Source: Streptomyces rishiriensis
GTDB lineage: Bacteria > Actinomycetota > Actinomycetes > Streptomycetales > Streptomycetaceae
Direction: 5' to 3'
NCBI RefSeq assembly: GCF_030815485.1
Contig: NZ_JAUSWV010000002.1
Location: forward strand, 8,308,001 to 8,372,000
DNA length: 64,000 nt
Shown here: positions 52,635 to 61,127 of the stretch, piece by piece
Layout of the letters: every line of letters begins with the position of its first letter
Position numbering within the stretch: position 1 is the first letter of the stretch
The notes under the pieces: model-generated
Database searches by the model: none
Told to the model about the DNA's origin: nothing
What the model saw: the letters and a program-made list of their open reading frames with translations, nothing else
Position numbers and translations under genes: made by a program

Positions 52635-53570
52635 ATGGTCGACAGGCGACACCCCGGGCGTTCTGCCGGACACCGCGGGCAGGCGGCGGTTCCGCTGTAC
52701 GGTTTCCAGCCCCCGGTCGGCACTCCGTACGGCCTTGAGGTGAGCACCCTCGAGGACTTCTTCGCCGAGCACGACGACTGGCCGTGGAATCCGCCCCTTC
52801 CGGGCCGCGCCACCTTCCACTACCTGATCCTCGTCACCGAGGGCGAGCTGCTCCACGATGTCGACCACGTCACGCGGACCGTCGCCTGCGGCCAGTGGCT
52901 GTGGGTGCGTCCCGGGCACGCGCAGTGCTGGCATCCTCCGGGCGCCGCCCGCGGCTTGTTCATCCTGTTCGAGCCGGACGTGCTGACGTCCGACGCCGCC
53001 CGCCTGCTGGCCCCGCTCACCGCGCACGAGGCCCCTGCCGTCCTCAGCCCGCACCCCGATGACGCGTCCTGGCTGAGGCAGACGGCGCTCCAACTCCTGG
53101 ACGAGCACCGTGCACTGGGGCGCCGCCGGCTCGACGTCCACCACGCACTGCGGCGCAGTCTGCTCGAATCGCTGCTGCTGCGCCTCGCCAATTCCCCGGA
53201 TGTCACCTCCACCGGCGCGTCGGCGGGCGGCACGGGCCGCAGCGTCACGTACGCACGGTTCGCGGACGCCCTTGAGCTGCACTTCCGGGAACTGCACCGG
53301 GCTGCGGACTATGCCGGGCTGCTGGGCTGTTCGGTCCGGACCCTCAGCCGCGCGGCCCGGGACGCCACCGGCAAGGGGGTGCGTGAGGTCATCGACGAGC
53401 GGCGGCTGCTCGAAGCCCGGCGTCTGCTGGGAGGCGGCGGTTGGGACGCCCGGGCGGTGGCCGTCCATCTCGGGTTCACCGATCCCGCGAACTTCGGCCG
53501 CTTCTTCCGTGGCCACACCGGTCTCACCCCGGCCGCCTTCGCGGCCCGCGAAGCCGGGACCGGCAGGTGA
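52635..53570 (+). CDS. AraC-family transcriptional regulator
   Basis: A 311-residue regulator. The N-terminal cupin-like sensing domain (FHYLILVTEGELLHDVD, WLWVRPGHAQCW) is followed by the AraC helix-turn-helix pair: YAGLLGCSVRTLSRAARDATG and RAVAVHLGFTDPANFGRFFRGHTGLTPAAFA. Start at ATG 52,635 (GTG 52,632 possible), AAGG upstream. Divergent from the MmcQ pair. Confidence 0.93.
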   Translation: MVDRRHPGRSAGHRGQAAVPLYGFQPPVGTPYGLEVSTLEDFFAEHDDWPWNPPLPGRATFHYLILVTEGELLHDVDHVTRTVACGQWLWVRPGHAQCWHPPGAARGLFILFEPDVLTSDAARLLAPLTAHEAPAVLSPHPDDASWLRQTALQLLDEHRALGRRRLDVHHALRRSLLESLLLRLANSPDVTSTGASAGGTGRSVTYARFADALELHFRELHRAADYAGLLGCSVRTLSRAARDATGKGVREVIDERRLLEARRLLGGGGWDARAVAVHLGFTDPANFGRFFRGHTGLTPAAFAAREAGTGR

Positions 53571-53714
53571 GGGGGGCACGGCGCGATCCCGCATCCCCGC
53601 GGCCGCCACGGCCTTGATCGCGTCCGGAGCGGGGGCAGGGCCGGGGCCGGCCGCCTCCTTGGACAGCTTGCTCACCGGCCGGGGGTGCGTCACCTCGGAT
53701 CCTCGGATCCCCGG

Positions 53715-54146
53715 TCAGGACGCGGTCGCTCCTGTCGCGGTCTGGGCGAACGCCCAGTTGGAGTGCACGATGCGCCACTCGTCGTCGATCAGCCGGTATG
53801 CCTCGGTGGCGTTCCAGGCGCGCAGCTGCCGCTCGTTGCCGTTGTCGTCGAGCACGTAGGTGTTCAGGTTGTAGGCCAGGAGGGCGAAGTCACCACCGTC
53901 GCTGACGTGCACGACGGGGTTGAGGTACTCGTTGCGCACGATGTGCGGGTCGGAGTAGATCGCCTCGATGTGGGCGACGGTCGCGTCACGGCCGACGACC
54001 AGGTCCTTCTCGATGGGGTCGAAGTAGCTGATCTCCTCGGCGTAGTTGTCGAGGTAGCCGCGGTTGTCGCCGACGCTCCACCGCTCGTTGAAGGACTTCT
54101 CCAGTTCCAGAACGGTCTCGCTGATTTCTTCCTTGTTGACGCCCAT
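53715..54146 (-). CDS. SnoaL-like nuclear-transport-factor-2 fold protein
   Basis: A 143-residue protein: LEKSFNERWSVGDNRGYLDNY, YFDPIEKDLVVGRDATVAH, FALLAYNLNTYVLDDNGN, RLIDDEWRIVHSNWAF. This is the NTF2/SnoaL (DUF4440-like) fold. ATG 54,146 has GAGGAGA about 6 bases upstream. Single-gene unit; probable small enzyme or binding protein of unknown substrate. Confidence 0.88.
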   Translation of the reverse strand: MGVNKEEISETVLELEKSFNERWSVGDNRGYLDNYAEEISYFDPIEKDLVVGRDATVAHIEAIYSDPHIVRNEYLNPVVHVSDGGDFALLAYNLNTYVLDDNGNERQLRAWNATEAYRLIDDEWRIVHSNWAFAQTATGATAS

Positions 54147-54859
54147 CGCAGTCTCCTCGTCGTGCGTGCCGCCGCCAGTCGGCTCCGACCGGCGTGGAAT
54201 GGATGTGCTTCTCAGTCGTCGAGCGTCACCATGTGCGTGCCCGGCGTCGTGCCGGCCCCGACGTCGGTCTGGGCATCGCGAACCTGCTCCAGCTGCGGCA
54301 GACCTTCGCGACCGGGGCCTGGGCCCAACTCGCCCCTTTGGGTGGTGACCTCGGGCTCGTTGACGCCGAAAGCCTTCACCTTGACGCGCACCCCTCCAGG
54401 CTGCTGCTCGGTATCGGCACCGTGGTGACCTGAAGGGCATGGAGGCCGTCGGGCTGCGGGACGACGAGCGCTCGCCTCGTCGCAGGGGCGGTGCCGGCGG
54501 AGGCCGCGCGCTTGTCCATGCCAGTTCCTTGCTTGTCGTGTACGGCCCGCTGCGTCGCCGTTCGCCTGCTGCGGCCCCGGGGCTGGATGGTCGCCGCAGC
54601 ACCTCTCGATCTTCTGTGGACATCCGGCGAATCGCTCAGTCGGTTGCGGACAGCTGGTGGTCGATGGGGGACATCGGGCGAAGGCCCCGTGATCGCAGGG
54701 CTTCCCTGGGCCCCTCATCCCGGCTGGGGAAGCGCTGAGCGCCCGCCCCGTCACCCGTTCGGTTCGGCCGCACCCGTGGGGGAGTGGTTCGGCCAGAAGG
54801 GACGGGCCCGGGGTGTCCTGGTCAGTCCGCCGGGCGGCGAGAAGGGGACGAGGCGCCTG
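54147..54859. other. Intergenic region holding an oxidoreductase scar
   Basis: Besides the MDR remnant (54,212-54,425) there are only GC-rich frames without ribosome sites. The interval borders the convergent ends and starts of stress genes and shows no hairpin of note. Confidence 0.35.
54212..54425 (-). pseudogene. Quinone-oxidoreductase-type MDR remnant
   Basis: Minus strand: GVRVKVKAFGVNEPEVTTQRGE is the N-terminal segment of a zinc-less MDR (RVKAFGLNxxE). It is followed, after only about 10 residues, by LEQVRDAQTDVGAGTTPGTHMVTLDD, the family C-terminus, and a TGA. The catalytic and NADP domains are gone, so an internal deletion has joined the two ends. Confidence 0.6.
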
Positions 54860-55780
54860 TCACCGGTGCCGTGCGGTACGCAGCTCGTCGGTATACCGGG
54901 CGAGGACCTCCTCGGCCGTGGGGATGGGCCCGAACAGCTGCTCCTGGCGGTGGGGGTCGGCGACGTAGCGTCCGGTCTCGAACCAGCGGAACATCGCGGC
55001 CATGTCCGCGATCAGGGGCATGAAGCGGCCGGCGACGGCTCCTGCGGTGCGGGTGACGGAGGACGGGACGGCCCACACCTTGATCTTCTTTCCGGCCCGG
55101 CTGCCCATCACGTCGGCCACCTCTCGCATGCTGACCGGGCGGTCCCATCCGATGTCGATCCGCTCACCGGCCTCGGCCTCGGCGTCGACCGCGGCTGCCA
55201 GGTACGCCGCGAGATCGGAGGTGTGGACGAAGGTCAGCGGGACGGTGGCCTTGCCGAGCCACACCATGCGGCCCTTGTCGACCGGGTCGCCCGCCATGCT
55301 CGCGACCTGGTCGAGGAACGCCCCCGGGCGCAGTGCGACGAACGGGACGCCGAGCTGTTCGAGCTTGTCCTCGGCGAGCTTCTTGTGCCAGAAGTGCGGG
55401 ACTTGGGGCGTCTGGTCGCTGGTGAGGATGCTGGTCAGGACGAACCGCCGGATGCCGGTGCGGTGGGCGGCCTCGGCGAGGTTGGCGTTGCCGATGGTGT
55501 CGATGTCGTGGGCGTTCTTTCCGCCGCGGGTGTAGCCGGCGGCGGTGGTGATGACGGCATCGGCGCCGTTCATCGCGGCGACGAGCGAGTCGACGTCGAG
55601 CATGTCACCGCGGACGATATGGACGCCCCGGCTTTCGAGCCGGCCGGCGTCGCTGGCCGGCCTCACCAGGGCGCGGACGTTCTTGCCCCGCCCCAGGAGT
55701 TCGTCGACGACCTTGCTCCCCAGGGAGCCGGTCGCCCCGACGACGAGGACCGGGAGGGTGTTTGAATGGGTGGCCGGCAT
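54860..55780 (-). CDS. NmrA-like NAD(P)-binding reductase
   Basis: A 306-residue atypical SDR. LVVGATGSLGSKVVDELLGRGKNVRALVRP is the GxxGxxG motif of the NmrA/QOR2 branch; HFWHKKLAEDKLEQLGVPFVALRPG corresponds to the catalytic region without a classical YxxxK. ATG 55,780. Members reduce quinones or sense the NAD(P) ratio. Lies downstream of, but separated by a terminator from, the MarR-OYE operon. Confidence 0.88.
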   Translation of the reverse strand: MPATHSNTLPVLVVGATGSLGSKVVDELLGRGKNVRALVRPASDAGRLESRGVHIVRGDMLDVDSLVAAMNGADAVITTAAGYTRGGKNAHDIDTIGNANLAEAAHRTGIRRFVLTSILTSDQTPQVPHFWHKKLAEDKLEQLGVPFVALRPGAFLDQVASMAGDPVDKGRMVWLGKATVPLTFVHTSDLAAYLAAAVDAEAEAGERIDIGWDRPVSMREVADVMGSRAGKKIKVWAVPSSVTRTAGAVAGRFMPLIADMAAMFRWFETGRYVADPHRQEQLFGPIPTAEEVLARYTDELRTARHR

Positions 55781-55995
55781 GAGGGTCTCACTTTCGGTCA
55801 GGTCATCAGCGAGGGGCTTGGTGGGCGGGGCGGGCGCGGCTGCGGACAAAGGCGCCTGCGTGCCGGGCGGGTCAAGGAAGGCGGGCCGTGGAGGCGGATC
55901 CGCAGTGCGCCTCGCCGCCGGAACGTGCCGCGTCGAGGAGCCACTGGGCGGATGGGTGACGGGGCCGACCTGGCGGTGGCCGCGCCGCATGCGGG

Positions 55996-56028
55996 ACGGT
56001 GTGCACCCCGGCCCGCGCGGGGTGCACA
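55996..56028. terminator. Hairpin terminator of the MDR-OYE-MarR operon
   Basis: GGTGTGCACCCCG (55,996-56,008), 7-base loop, then CGGGGTGCACACC (56,016-56,028), a perfect 13-bp stem, 8 bases after the MarR stop on the minus strand. Confidence 0.75.
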
Positions 56029-56036
56029 CCGGGGAG

Positions 56037-56516
56037 TCACGCGGACTCTTCTCCCGGCAGCGCGCGGCTGCTGATCGCCTCGGTGATGGCGTACGCGGTC
56101 TCGACGAAGGACTCCGCCTGCTGCTCCGACAGATTCCCGGCGGAGGTCTCCTCCAGGGACTTCCACAGGGCTGCCAGAGGCTCGCGCATCGCCCGGCCCC
56201 TGTCGGTGAGGTGGACCACCATGACGCGCCGGTCATGGGCGGCCGGCTCGCGGATGAGCAGGCCGGCGTCCTGCATGCGGCGAAGGGACTTGGAGACGGT
56301 GGAGTGGTCCAGGCCGACGCTGCCGAGCAGCTCGGACTGGGTCTGGCCGTCCCGGTCGAGAAGGTGCATCAGCAGCAGCTCCTGTCCGGGATGCAGGTCC
56401 ATCTCGCGGAGCATGGCGGCGGCGTAGGCGCGGTGGGCGCGGGCGAGTTGGAAGATCGCGTAGCTCATCGGTCCTGCGCCGGCCGTCGTGGGGATGAGGG
56501 GTTCGGGGGTGTTCAT
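56037..56516 (-). CDS. MarR-family transcriptional regulator
   Basis: A 159-residue winged-helix regulator: QELLLMHLLDRDGQTQSELLGSVGLDHSTVSKSLRRMQDAGLL and the wing REPAAHDRRVMVVHLTDRG. ATG 56,516, 10 bases after the OYE stop, so co-transcribed. Likely represses the operon in response to electrophiles or phenolics; candidate operators lie upstream of the first gene at 58,609-58,654. Confidence 0.93.
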   Translation of the reverse strand: MNTPEPLIPTTAGAGPMSYAIFQLARAHRAYAAAMLREMDLHPGQELLLMHLLDRDGQTQSELLGSVGLDHSTVSKSLRRMQDAGLLIREPAAHDRRVMVVHLTDRGRAMREPLAALWKSLEETSAGNLSEQQAESFVETAYAITEAISSRALPGEESA

Positions 56517-56526
56517 GGTCGGTTCC

Positions 56527-57588
56527 TCAGACGGTGTGGGTGGGGTAGTCGGTGTAGCCGGCCACCCCGCCGCCGTAGAAGGTCGCCGGGTCGGGGGTGT
56601 TCAGCGGCGCGCCGGCGCGGAGCCGCTCGACCAGGTCCGGGTTGGCGAGCGCGAGGGCGCCGACGGAGACGAGGTCGGCCGTGCCGTTGTCGACGTCCTT
56701 GGCACGGGCGGGCAGGTCGGCGCCGCCCCGGTTGAGGATCAGCGTGGTCGGCCACAGCGCGCGCAGGGTGCCCAGCAGCTCCTCGTCGCCCGCGTGCATC
56801 ACGTGGAGGTAGGCCAGGCCCAGGGGGCGCAGGGCGTCCAGGAGCGCCGGATACAGCTCGGCGGTGTCGGACTCGGCGATGTCGTTGTAGGGGTTGCCGG
56901 GGGAGATGCGGATGCCGGTGCGCTCGGCGCCGATCTCGTCGGCCACCGCGGCGGCGACCTCGACGGCGAAGCGGATGCGGCCCTCGATCGAGCCGCCGTA
57001 GCCATCGGTGCGCTGATTGGTGTTGTCGGACAGGAACTGGTGCACCAGGTAGCCGTTGGCGCCGTGGATCTCCACGCCGTCGGCGCCGGCCGCGACGGCG
57101 GCCGCTGCTGCGCGGCGGAAGTCGTCGACGGTCGCCGCGATTTCCTGCGTCGACAGAGCACGCGGGATCGGCATCTCCTGGGGCCCCGACGCGGTGAACA
57201 TCGCGCCCTGCGCCTGGATCGCCGAAGGGGCGACCGGCCGGCGCCCGTGGGGGGTGTTGTCGGGGTGGGCGATGCGTCCGGTGTGCATCAGCTGGATGAC
57301 GATCCGGCCGTCGGCCGCGTGCACGGCGTCGGTGACCTTGCGCCACCCGGCGATCTGCTCGTCGTTGTGGATGCCGGGGGTCAGGAGGTAGCCCTGGCCG
57401 TCGGCGGAGGGCTGTGTTCCCTCGGTGATGATGAGCGCGTGCGAGGCCCGCTGGGCGTAATACTCGGCGTTCAGCTCGGTCGGTACGCCTTCGGGCGTGG
57501 AGCGGTCACGGGTCATGGGGGCCATGACCAGGCGGTGCGGCAGGGATATGCCGCCAAGAGTGGTCGGCGTCCACAGGGCATTCAGCAT
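56527..57588 (-). CDS. Old Yellow Enzyme family ene-reductase (NemA-like)
   Basis: A 353-residue FMN TIM-barrel. LGGISLPHRLVMAPMTRDR (FMN Thr), QLMHTGRIAHPDNTP, the catalytic DGVEIHGANGYLVHQFLSD (His-x-x-Asn pair) and GGSIEGRIRF. It reduces activated C=C bonds of enones, nitroesters and similar electrophiles with NADPH. ATG 57,588 with AAGGA upstream. Middle gene of the operon MDR-OYE-MarR, the common arrangement for reactive-electrophile defence. Confidence 0.95.
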   Translation of the reverse strand: MLNALWTPTTLGGISLPHRLVMAPMTRDRSTPEGVPTELNAEYYAQRASHALIITEGTQPSADGQGYLLTPGIHNDEQIAGWRKVTDAVHAADGRIVIQLMHTGRIAHPDNTPHGRRPVAPSAIQAQGAMFTASGPQEMPIPRALSTQEIAATVDDFRRAAAAAVAAGADGVEIHGANGYLVHQFLSDNTNQRTDGYGGSIEGRIRFAVEVAAAVADEIGAERTGIRISPGNPYNDIAESDTAELYPALLDALRPLGLAYLHVMHAGDEELLGTLRALWPTTLILNRGGADLPARAKDVDNGTADLVSVGALALANPDLVERLRAGAPLNTPDPATFYGGGVAGYTDYPTHTV

Positions 57589-57671
57589 GAGGGAGTCCTT
57601 CGCGAGGGCGGTGACCGGCGGTCACCGTGAAGACAGCGGGTGGTCGTGGGAAGGCGGTGTGCGGGGGGTGC

Positions 57672-58577
57672 TCAGTCGACGGTCAGGACGAGCTTGCCCC
57701 GCACGTGCCCGGCGTCGCTGACCTGCTGGGCCGTGGCGGCCTGGTCGAGCGGGTAGGCGGTGACGGTGGTGACGAGCTTGCCGGCCGCGGCGTCCTGGGC
57801 CAGGGCGGCCAGGCGCGCGGTCGAGCGCTCCTGGGACCCCTGGGAGAAGGTGATGCCCAGTTGCCGTGCGCCGAAGTCGGCGATGGTGACGATGCGGTCG
57901 GTGCCGCCCCGCAGGGTGATGGAGTCCTCCAGGGCTCCCTTCCCGGCCAGGTCGAACACCGCGTCCACGCCGTCGGGGGCCAGCGCCCGCACCCGCTCGA
58001 CCAGACCGTCGCCGTACACGGTCGCGGTGGCGCCGAGCGAGGTGAGGTAGTCCTGGTTGGAGGGGCCCGCGGTGGCGATCACGCGTGCTCCGCGGGCCGT
58101 GGCGAGCTGGACCGCCAGGGTTCCCACCGCTCCGGACGCGCCGTGCATCAGCACGGTCTCCCCGGCGGCGACCCCCAGCAGGTTCAGAACCCGCTCGGCC
58201 GTCTCACTGGCCACCGGCAGCGCGACCGCGTGCTGCCAGTCGAGGCCGGCGGGCTTGTGGGCCACGGTGGTGGCCAGCGCGTACTGGGCGTACGAGCCGC
58301 TGTCCGACCAGCCCAGCACCTCATCGCCGACCTGCACGTCGCTCACGCCCTCACCCAGGGCGTCGACCACGCCGGCGAGCTCGCCACCGGGGACGGCGGG
58401 AAGGGTCGTCGGGCGGACGGCCTCCAGCATCCCGGAGCGGATCTTGCCGTCCAGCGCGTTCAGCCCGGCGGCCTTGACGCGGACCCGGATCTGGCCGGGG
58501 CCGGGCTGCGGCACCTCGATGTCCGCCTCGTGCAGCACGTCCGGGCCGCCGAACTGGTCGAAAACGATCGCTTTCAT
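57672..58577 (-). CDS. Zinc-less MDR NADP-dependent oxidoreductase
   Basis: A 301-residue quinone-reductase-type protein. KAIVFDQFGGPDVLHEADI, then GELAGVVDALGEG and the NADP fold VLMHGASGAVGTLAVQLATARGARVIATAG; no zinc ligands. ATG 58,577 with GGAG upstream. First gene of the operon with OYE and MarR. Related to the gene at 48,262 and to the remnant at 54,212, so three relatives lie within 10 kb. Confidence 0.92.
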   Translation of the reverse strand: MKAIVFDQFGGPDVLHEADIEVPQPGPGQIRVRVKAAGLNALDGKIRSGMLEAVRPTTLPAVPGGELAGVVDALGEGVSDVQVGDEVLGWSDSGSYAQYALATTVAHKPAGLDWQHAVALPVASETAERVLNLLGVAAGETVLMHGASGAVGTLAVQLATARGARVIATAGPSNQDYLTSLGATATVYGDGLVERVRALAPDGVDAVFDLAGKGALEDSITLRGGTDRIVTIADFGARQLGITFSQGSQERSTARLAALAQDAAAGKLVTTVTAYPLDQAATAQQVSDAGHVRGKLVLTVD

Positions 58578-58608
58578 GAGGACTCCATTCCCTTCGGCCA
58601 CCAAAACA

Positions 58609-58654
58609 GTGGCTGGCCACATATTCAAGGTAACAGTAATCGTGTGGCTAGCCA
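58609..58654. promoter_or_regulatory. Candidate MarR operators upstream of the MDR-OYE-MarR operon
   Basis: GTGGCTGGCCAC (58,609-58,620) and TGGCTAGCCA (58,645-58,654) are two related near-palindromes 32-45 bases upstream of the MDR start, flanking an AT-rich core that should hold the promoter. Their position suits binding by the co-encoded MarR protein. Confidence 0.5.
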
Positions 58655-59065
58655 AGTATTCGCGAAGGCGGTCCGCCTCGTGTCGCTGCGGGGGTGCGCC
58701 GACCACCTGCACGGCCGACCTGGCGACCGACCGTCCCGGCCACCAGGGTGTGAACAAGGGGCAGCGGCCCTTCGGTGTCACCGTCCACCGATCCTCACGG
58801 AGGCTGAGTGGGGGAGCCGGGCAGTCACGCTCAAGATCACTTGTGTTCCGTTGCCCGGCGATACCCCGGTCGGCACATCCGCATCACGACCAGCGCGAAG
58901 AAGGGCCGACACGCCCCTCACCCGCAACCGTCATGCGGATGCTCCGCGAACACGACGTACAGGGCCGCCACCGCGGCGGGCACGTGACTACACGGCTGGT
59001 TTGCGGCTGGTGTCTGAGCCAGGACTCCGGGGCCTACCCCAGCCCCCACGCCCCGGAGGGGGCCG
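58655..59065. other. Spacer without a supported gene
   Basis: About 410 bases between the operator region and the VOC gene stop. GC-rich with no credible frame. A short repeat CCCCAGCCCCCACGCCCC near 59,038 adjoins the end of the VOC gene. Confidence 0.35.
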
Positions 59066-59413
59066 TCACCGGTGGCTCAGCACGTTCACCACCCGGCCGT
59101 TGGGGTCACGGACGAAGAATCGGCGCACTCCCCACTCCTCGTCCTGCAACGGGTGCACGATCTCCGCACCGCTCTCCCGCATGAGCGCATAGGCGGCGTC
59201 CACATCGTCCACCTCGACACTCATGTCGGGCGTGACCGGCGCGGTCTTGTCGCTGGACATGAAGCTGAGCTGTGCCGCCGGGTTCGACGGGGAAGCGAGC
59301 GTCATGATCCAGCCGTGATTCATGACCTCCTCGAAGCCGAGGAGGCCGTAGAACTCCCGGCTCTCCCGCACCGCCTCCGACTGGACATTGGGTACGACAC
59401 GGCGAACGGCCAT
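59066..59413 (-). CDS. VOC-family (glyoxalase/bleomycin-resistance-like) protein
   Basis: A 115-residue protein, ATG 59,413, GGAG upstream: AVRRVVPNVQSEAVRESREFYG, LGFEEVMNHGWIMTLAS, VDDVDAAYALMRESGAEIVHPL and FVRDPNGRVVNVLSH, the paired beta-alpha-beta-beta-beta units of the vicinal oxygen chelate fold. Possibly a metal-dependent detoxification enzyme or a drug-binding protein. The metal ligands are not complete (no N-terminal His), so binding is more likely than catalysis. Confidence 0.88.
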   Translation of the reverse strand: MAVRRVVPNVQSEAVRESREFYGLLGFEEVMNHGWIMTLASPSNPAAQLSFMSSDKTAPVTPDMSVEVDDVDAAYALMRESGAEIVHPLQDEEWGVRRFFVRDPNGRVVNVLSHR

Positions 59414-60017
59414 CGGCAACTCCGAGCGAGAGACGGTGTCCTGTGGCTCTCCAGAACTACTACGCCGCACCAGCCGCCGCACGCTCTTTCGGCACTCGCC
59501 CTGGATGTGCTGTCCCGCGATGAGCCCTCTGCGCTGGCGGGCATCACCTCATCGGCCGACGAGGCTCGACCATCGGTTCGCGCTGACGGCTCGGCTGTGC
59601 CCGAGCAGCCGCGTGGCCTCGCGCACGTTGCCGCCGCCGAGACGGGTCGGCAGCGCGTCGTCGATGACTTTCTCGTTCGGCTCAGGCAGTTGGACTGCGG
59701 CTGCGGCTGCGGCTGCGTCGGTAGCGGTACAGCGGCAGGCGAACTCGCCTTGGGTCAGGCGTCTGCCCGGCGTCACCGGAACCGAGACTCCACGCATCTC
59801 TCGGACCGCCATCTGCTGTCGCTTCCGTGGACGAAGCCACGCGTGGATTCGCGGGTGACGTCCCCCCGTGCCGGAGGGGATCCGCACGCTGCCTCGTCTT
59901 CGCGTGCCGAGGAGGGAAGGGCAATTTCGCCTTCTGGCGTGTGTAAAGCGGGGCAAATCAGTCACTCGTGAATATGTCCGGCGTAGAACCGCATGACCTG
60001 CGAGGAGGAGTGAGCTG
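59414..60017. other. About 600 bases without a supported gene
   Basis: Several open frames, e.g. a minus-strand one ending near 59,549, contain protein-like stretches but no ribosome site, start or recognisable family. The right end includes GAGGAGGAG, the ribosome site of the next gene, about 60,001-60,009. Confidence 0.4.
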
Positions 60018-60707
60018 ATGAGTGAGGCAGTGCAGGACACCACGAGGTTGCAGCAGGCCGGTGAGACGGCGAGAGCGGAGGCGTCGGCCACCGCCGATCA
60101 GGCCCAGCAGGCCGCGGGGCAGGTTGCGGGTACAGCCGTCGGCCAGGCCAAGGCCGTGGCCGGGGAGGCGCGGCAGCAGGCCGGCAAGGTCGCCGACGAC
60201 CTGCGCCGCCGTGCGAGGGACGAGGCCGAGGGACAGACCCGGCGGGCTGCCGGGGTACTGCGCCAGTGGGCGGACGACCTGGCGGGACTGGCCGAGAACG
60301 CGCCGAGCGACTCGCCCGCCCGCAGTCTCGCCGCTCAGGCCTCCGGCGGCGGACACCGGACGGCCGACTACCTGGAGAAGCAGGGAGTCGACGGCGTCCT
60401 CTCCGACGTGCAGAGCTTCGCCCGCCGCCGTCCCGCGGCCTTCCTGGGCGGTGCCCTGCTGGCGGGGTTCGCCGTCGGGCGAATGGTGAAGGTGGCGGCC
60501 AAGGCCGACACGTCTTCGGGAACGGACCAGCAGGGGGCCCCCGGCTCGGACCAGGCCTCGCTGAGCGAGCCGGGTTCCGCCGCGCTCCCGCCCACTCCTT
60601 CGGTGGGCGCCGCGCAGGAGCCGGTGCCGGCGATGCCGCCCTCTCCGCCACCGCCCCTCGGCATGCCCACCGGTGACGCACCGGGCCGGCCGGGTCCGGG
60701 GGTGTGA
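60018..60707 (+). CDS. Alanine/glutamine-rich helical stress protein
   Basis: A 229-residue protein. The N-terminal half is a long amphipathic helix with alanine/glutamine repeats (ADQAQQAAGQVAGTAVGQAKAVAGEARQQAGKVADDL), similar to LEA or apolipoprotein-like helices. It is followed by LEKQGVDGVLSDVQSFARRRPAAFLGGALLAGFAVGRMVK with one hydrophobic segment, and a Pro/Ser-rich tail. It starts a three-gene group with the holin-like and DUF3618-type genes, a common Streptomyces envelope-stress set. Exact role unknown. Confidence 0.85.
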   Translation: MSEAVQDTTRLQQAGETARAEASATADQAQQAAGQVAGTAVGQAKAVAGEARQQAGKVADDLRRRARDEAEGQTRRAAGVLRQWADDLAGLAENAPSDSPARSLAAQASGGGHRTADYLEKQGVDGVLSDVQSFARRRPAAFLGGALLAGFAVGRMVKVAAKADTSSGTDQQGAPGSDQASLSEPGSAALPPTPSVGAAQEPVPAMPPSPPPPLGMPTGDAPGRPGPGV

Positions 60708-60710
60708 GCC

Positions 60711-61127
60711 ATGTCCTTCGTTCCGTCCCGCTCGGCGGCGTCGCACGTCGATGACAGGTCGGTGGGCGAGCTGCTGTCCGTCGTCACCTCGGACGTCCAG
60801 ACGCTGTTCCGTCAGGAGGTCGAACTGGCCAAAGTCGAGGTCAGACAGGAGGCGACCAAGGCGGGCAAGGCTGCCGGCATGTACGGCGGCGCCGGGTTCG
60901 CCGGCTACATGGTTCTCCTGTTCCTGTCGCTGGCCGCCGTCTTCGGACTCGCCAACGTGATCGACGCGGGTTGGGCCGCGCTGATCGTCGCCGCCGTGTG
61001 GGCTGTGGTCGCAGCCGTCCTGTATCAGCGAGGAAAGACCCAGATGCGCACGGTGGCACCCAAGCCGGAGCACACAGTCGAGACGATGAAGGAGAATGCG
61101 CAATGGGCACGTCACCCGACCGGATGA
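60711..61127 (+). CDS. Holin-like membrane protein (actinobacterial Phage_holin_3_6 family)
   Basis: A 138-residue protein starting 3 bases after the previous stop. SVGELLSVVTSDVQTLFRQEVELAKVEV is the family N-terminal helix, followed by two membrane helices (YMVLLFLSLAAVFGLANVI and AALIVAAVWAVVAAVLY). Despite the name it is a chromosomal cell-envelope protein, not evidence of phage. Confidence 0.9.
   Translation: MSFVPSRSAASHVDDRSVGELLSVVTSDVQTLFRQEVELAKVEVRQEATKAGKAAGMYGGAGFAGYMVLLFLSLAAVFGLANVIDAGWAALIVAAVWAVVAAVLYQRGKTQMRTVAPKPEHTVETMKENAQWARHPTG

Noticed and set aside
51744-53693. Long minus-strand frame spanning both an AraC gene and the MmcQ gene
   Set aside because: Only the last 130 codons match a family; the upstream part is the shadow of the plus-strand AraC gene.
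60711-61127. Prophage signal from the holin-like gene
   Set aside because: This holin-named family is a common chromosomal envelope protein in actinomycetes and no other phage genes are present.
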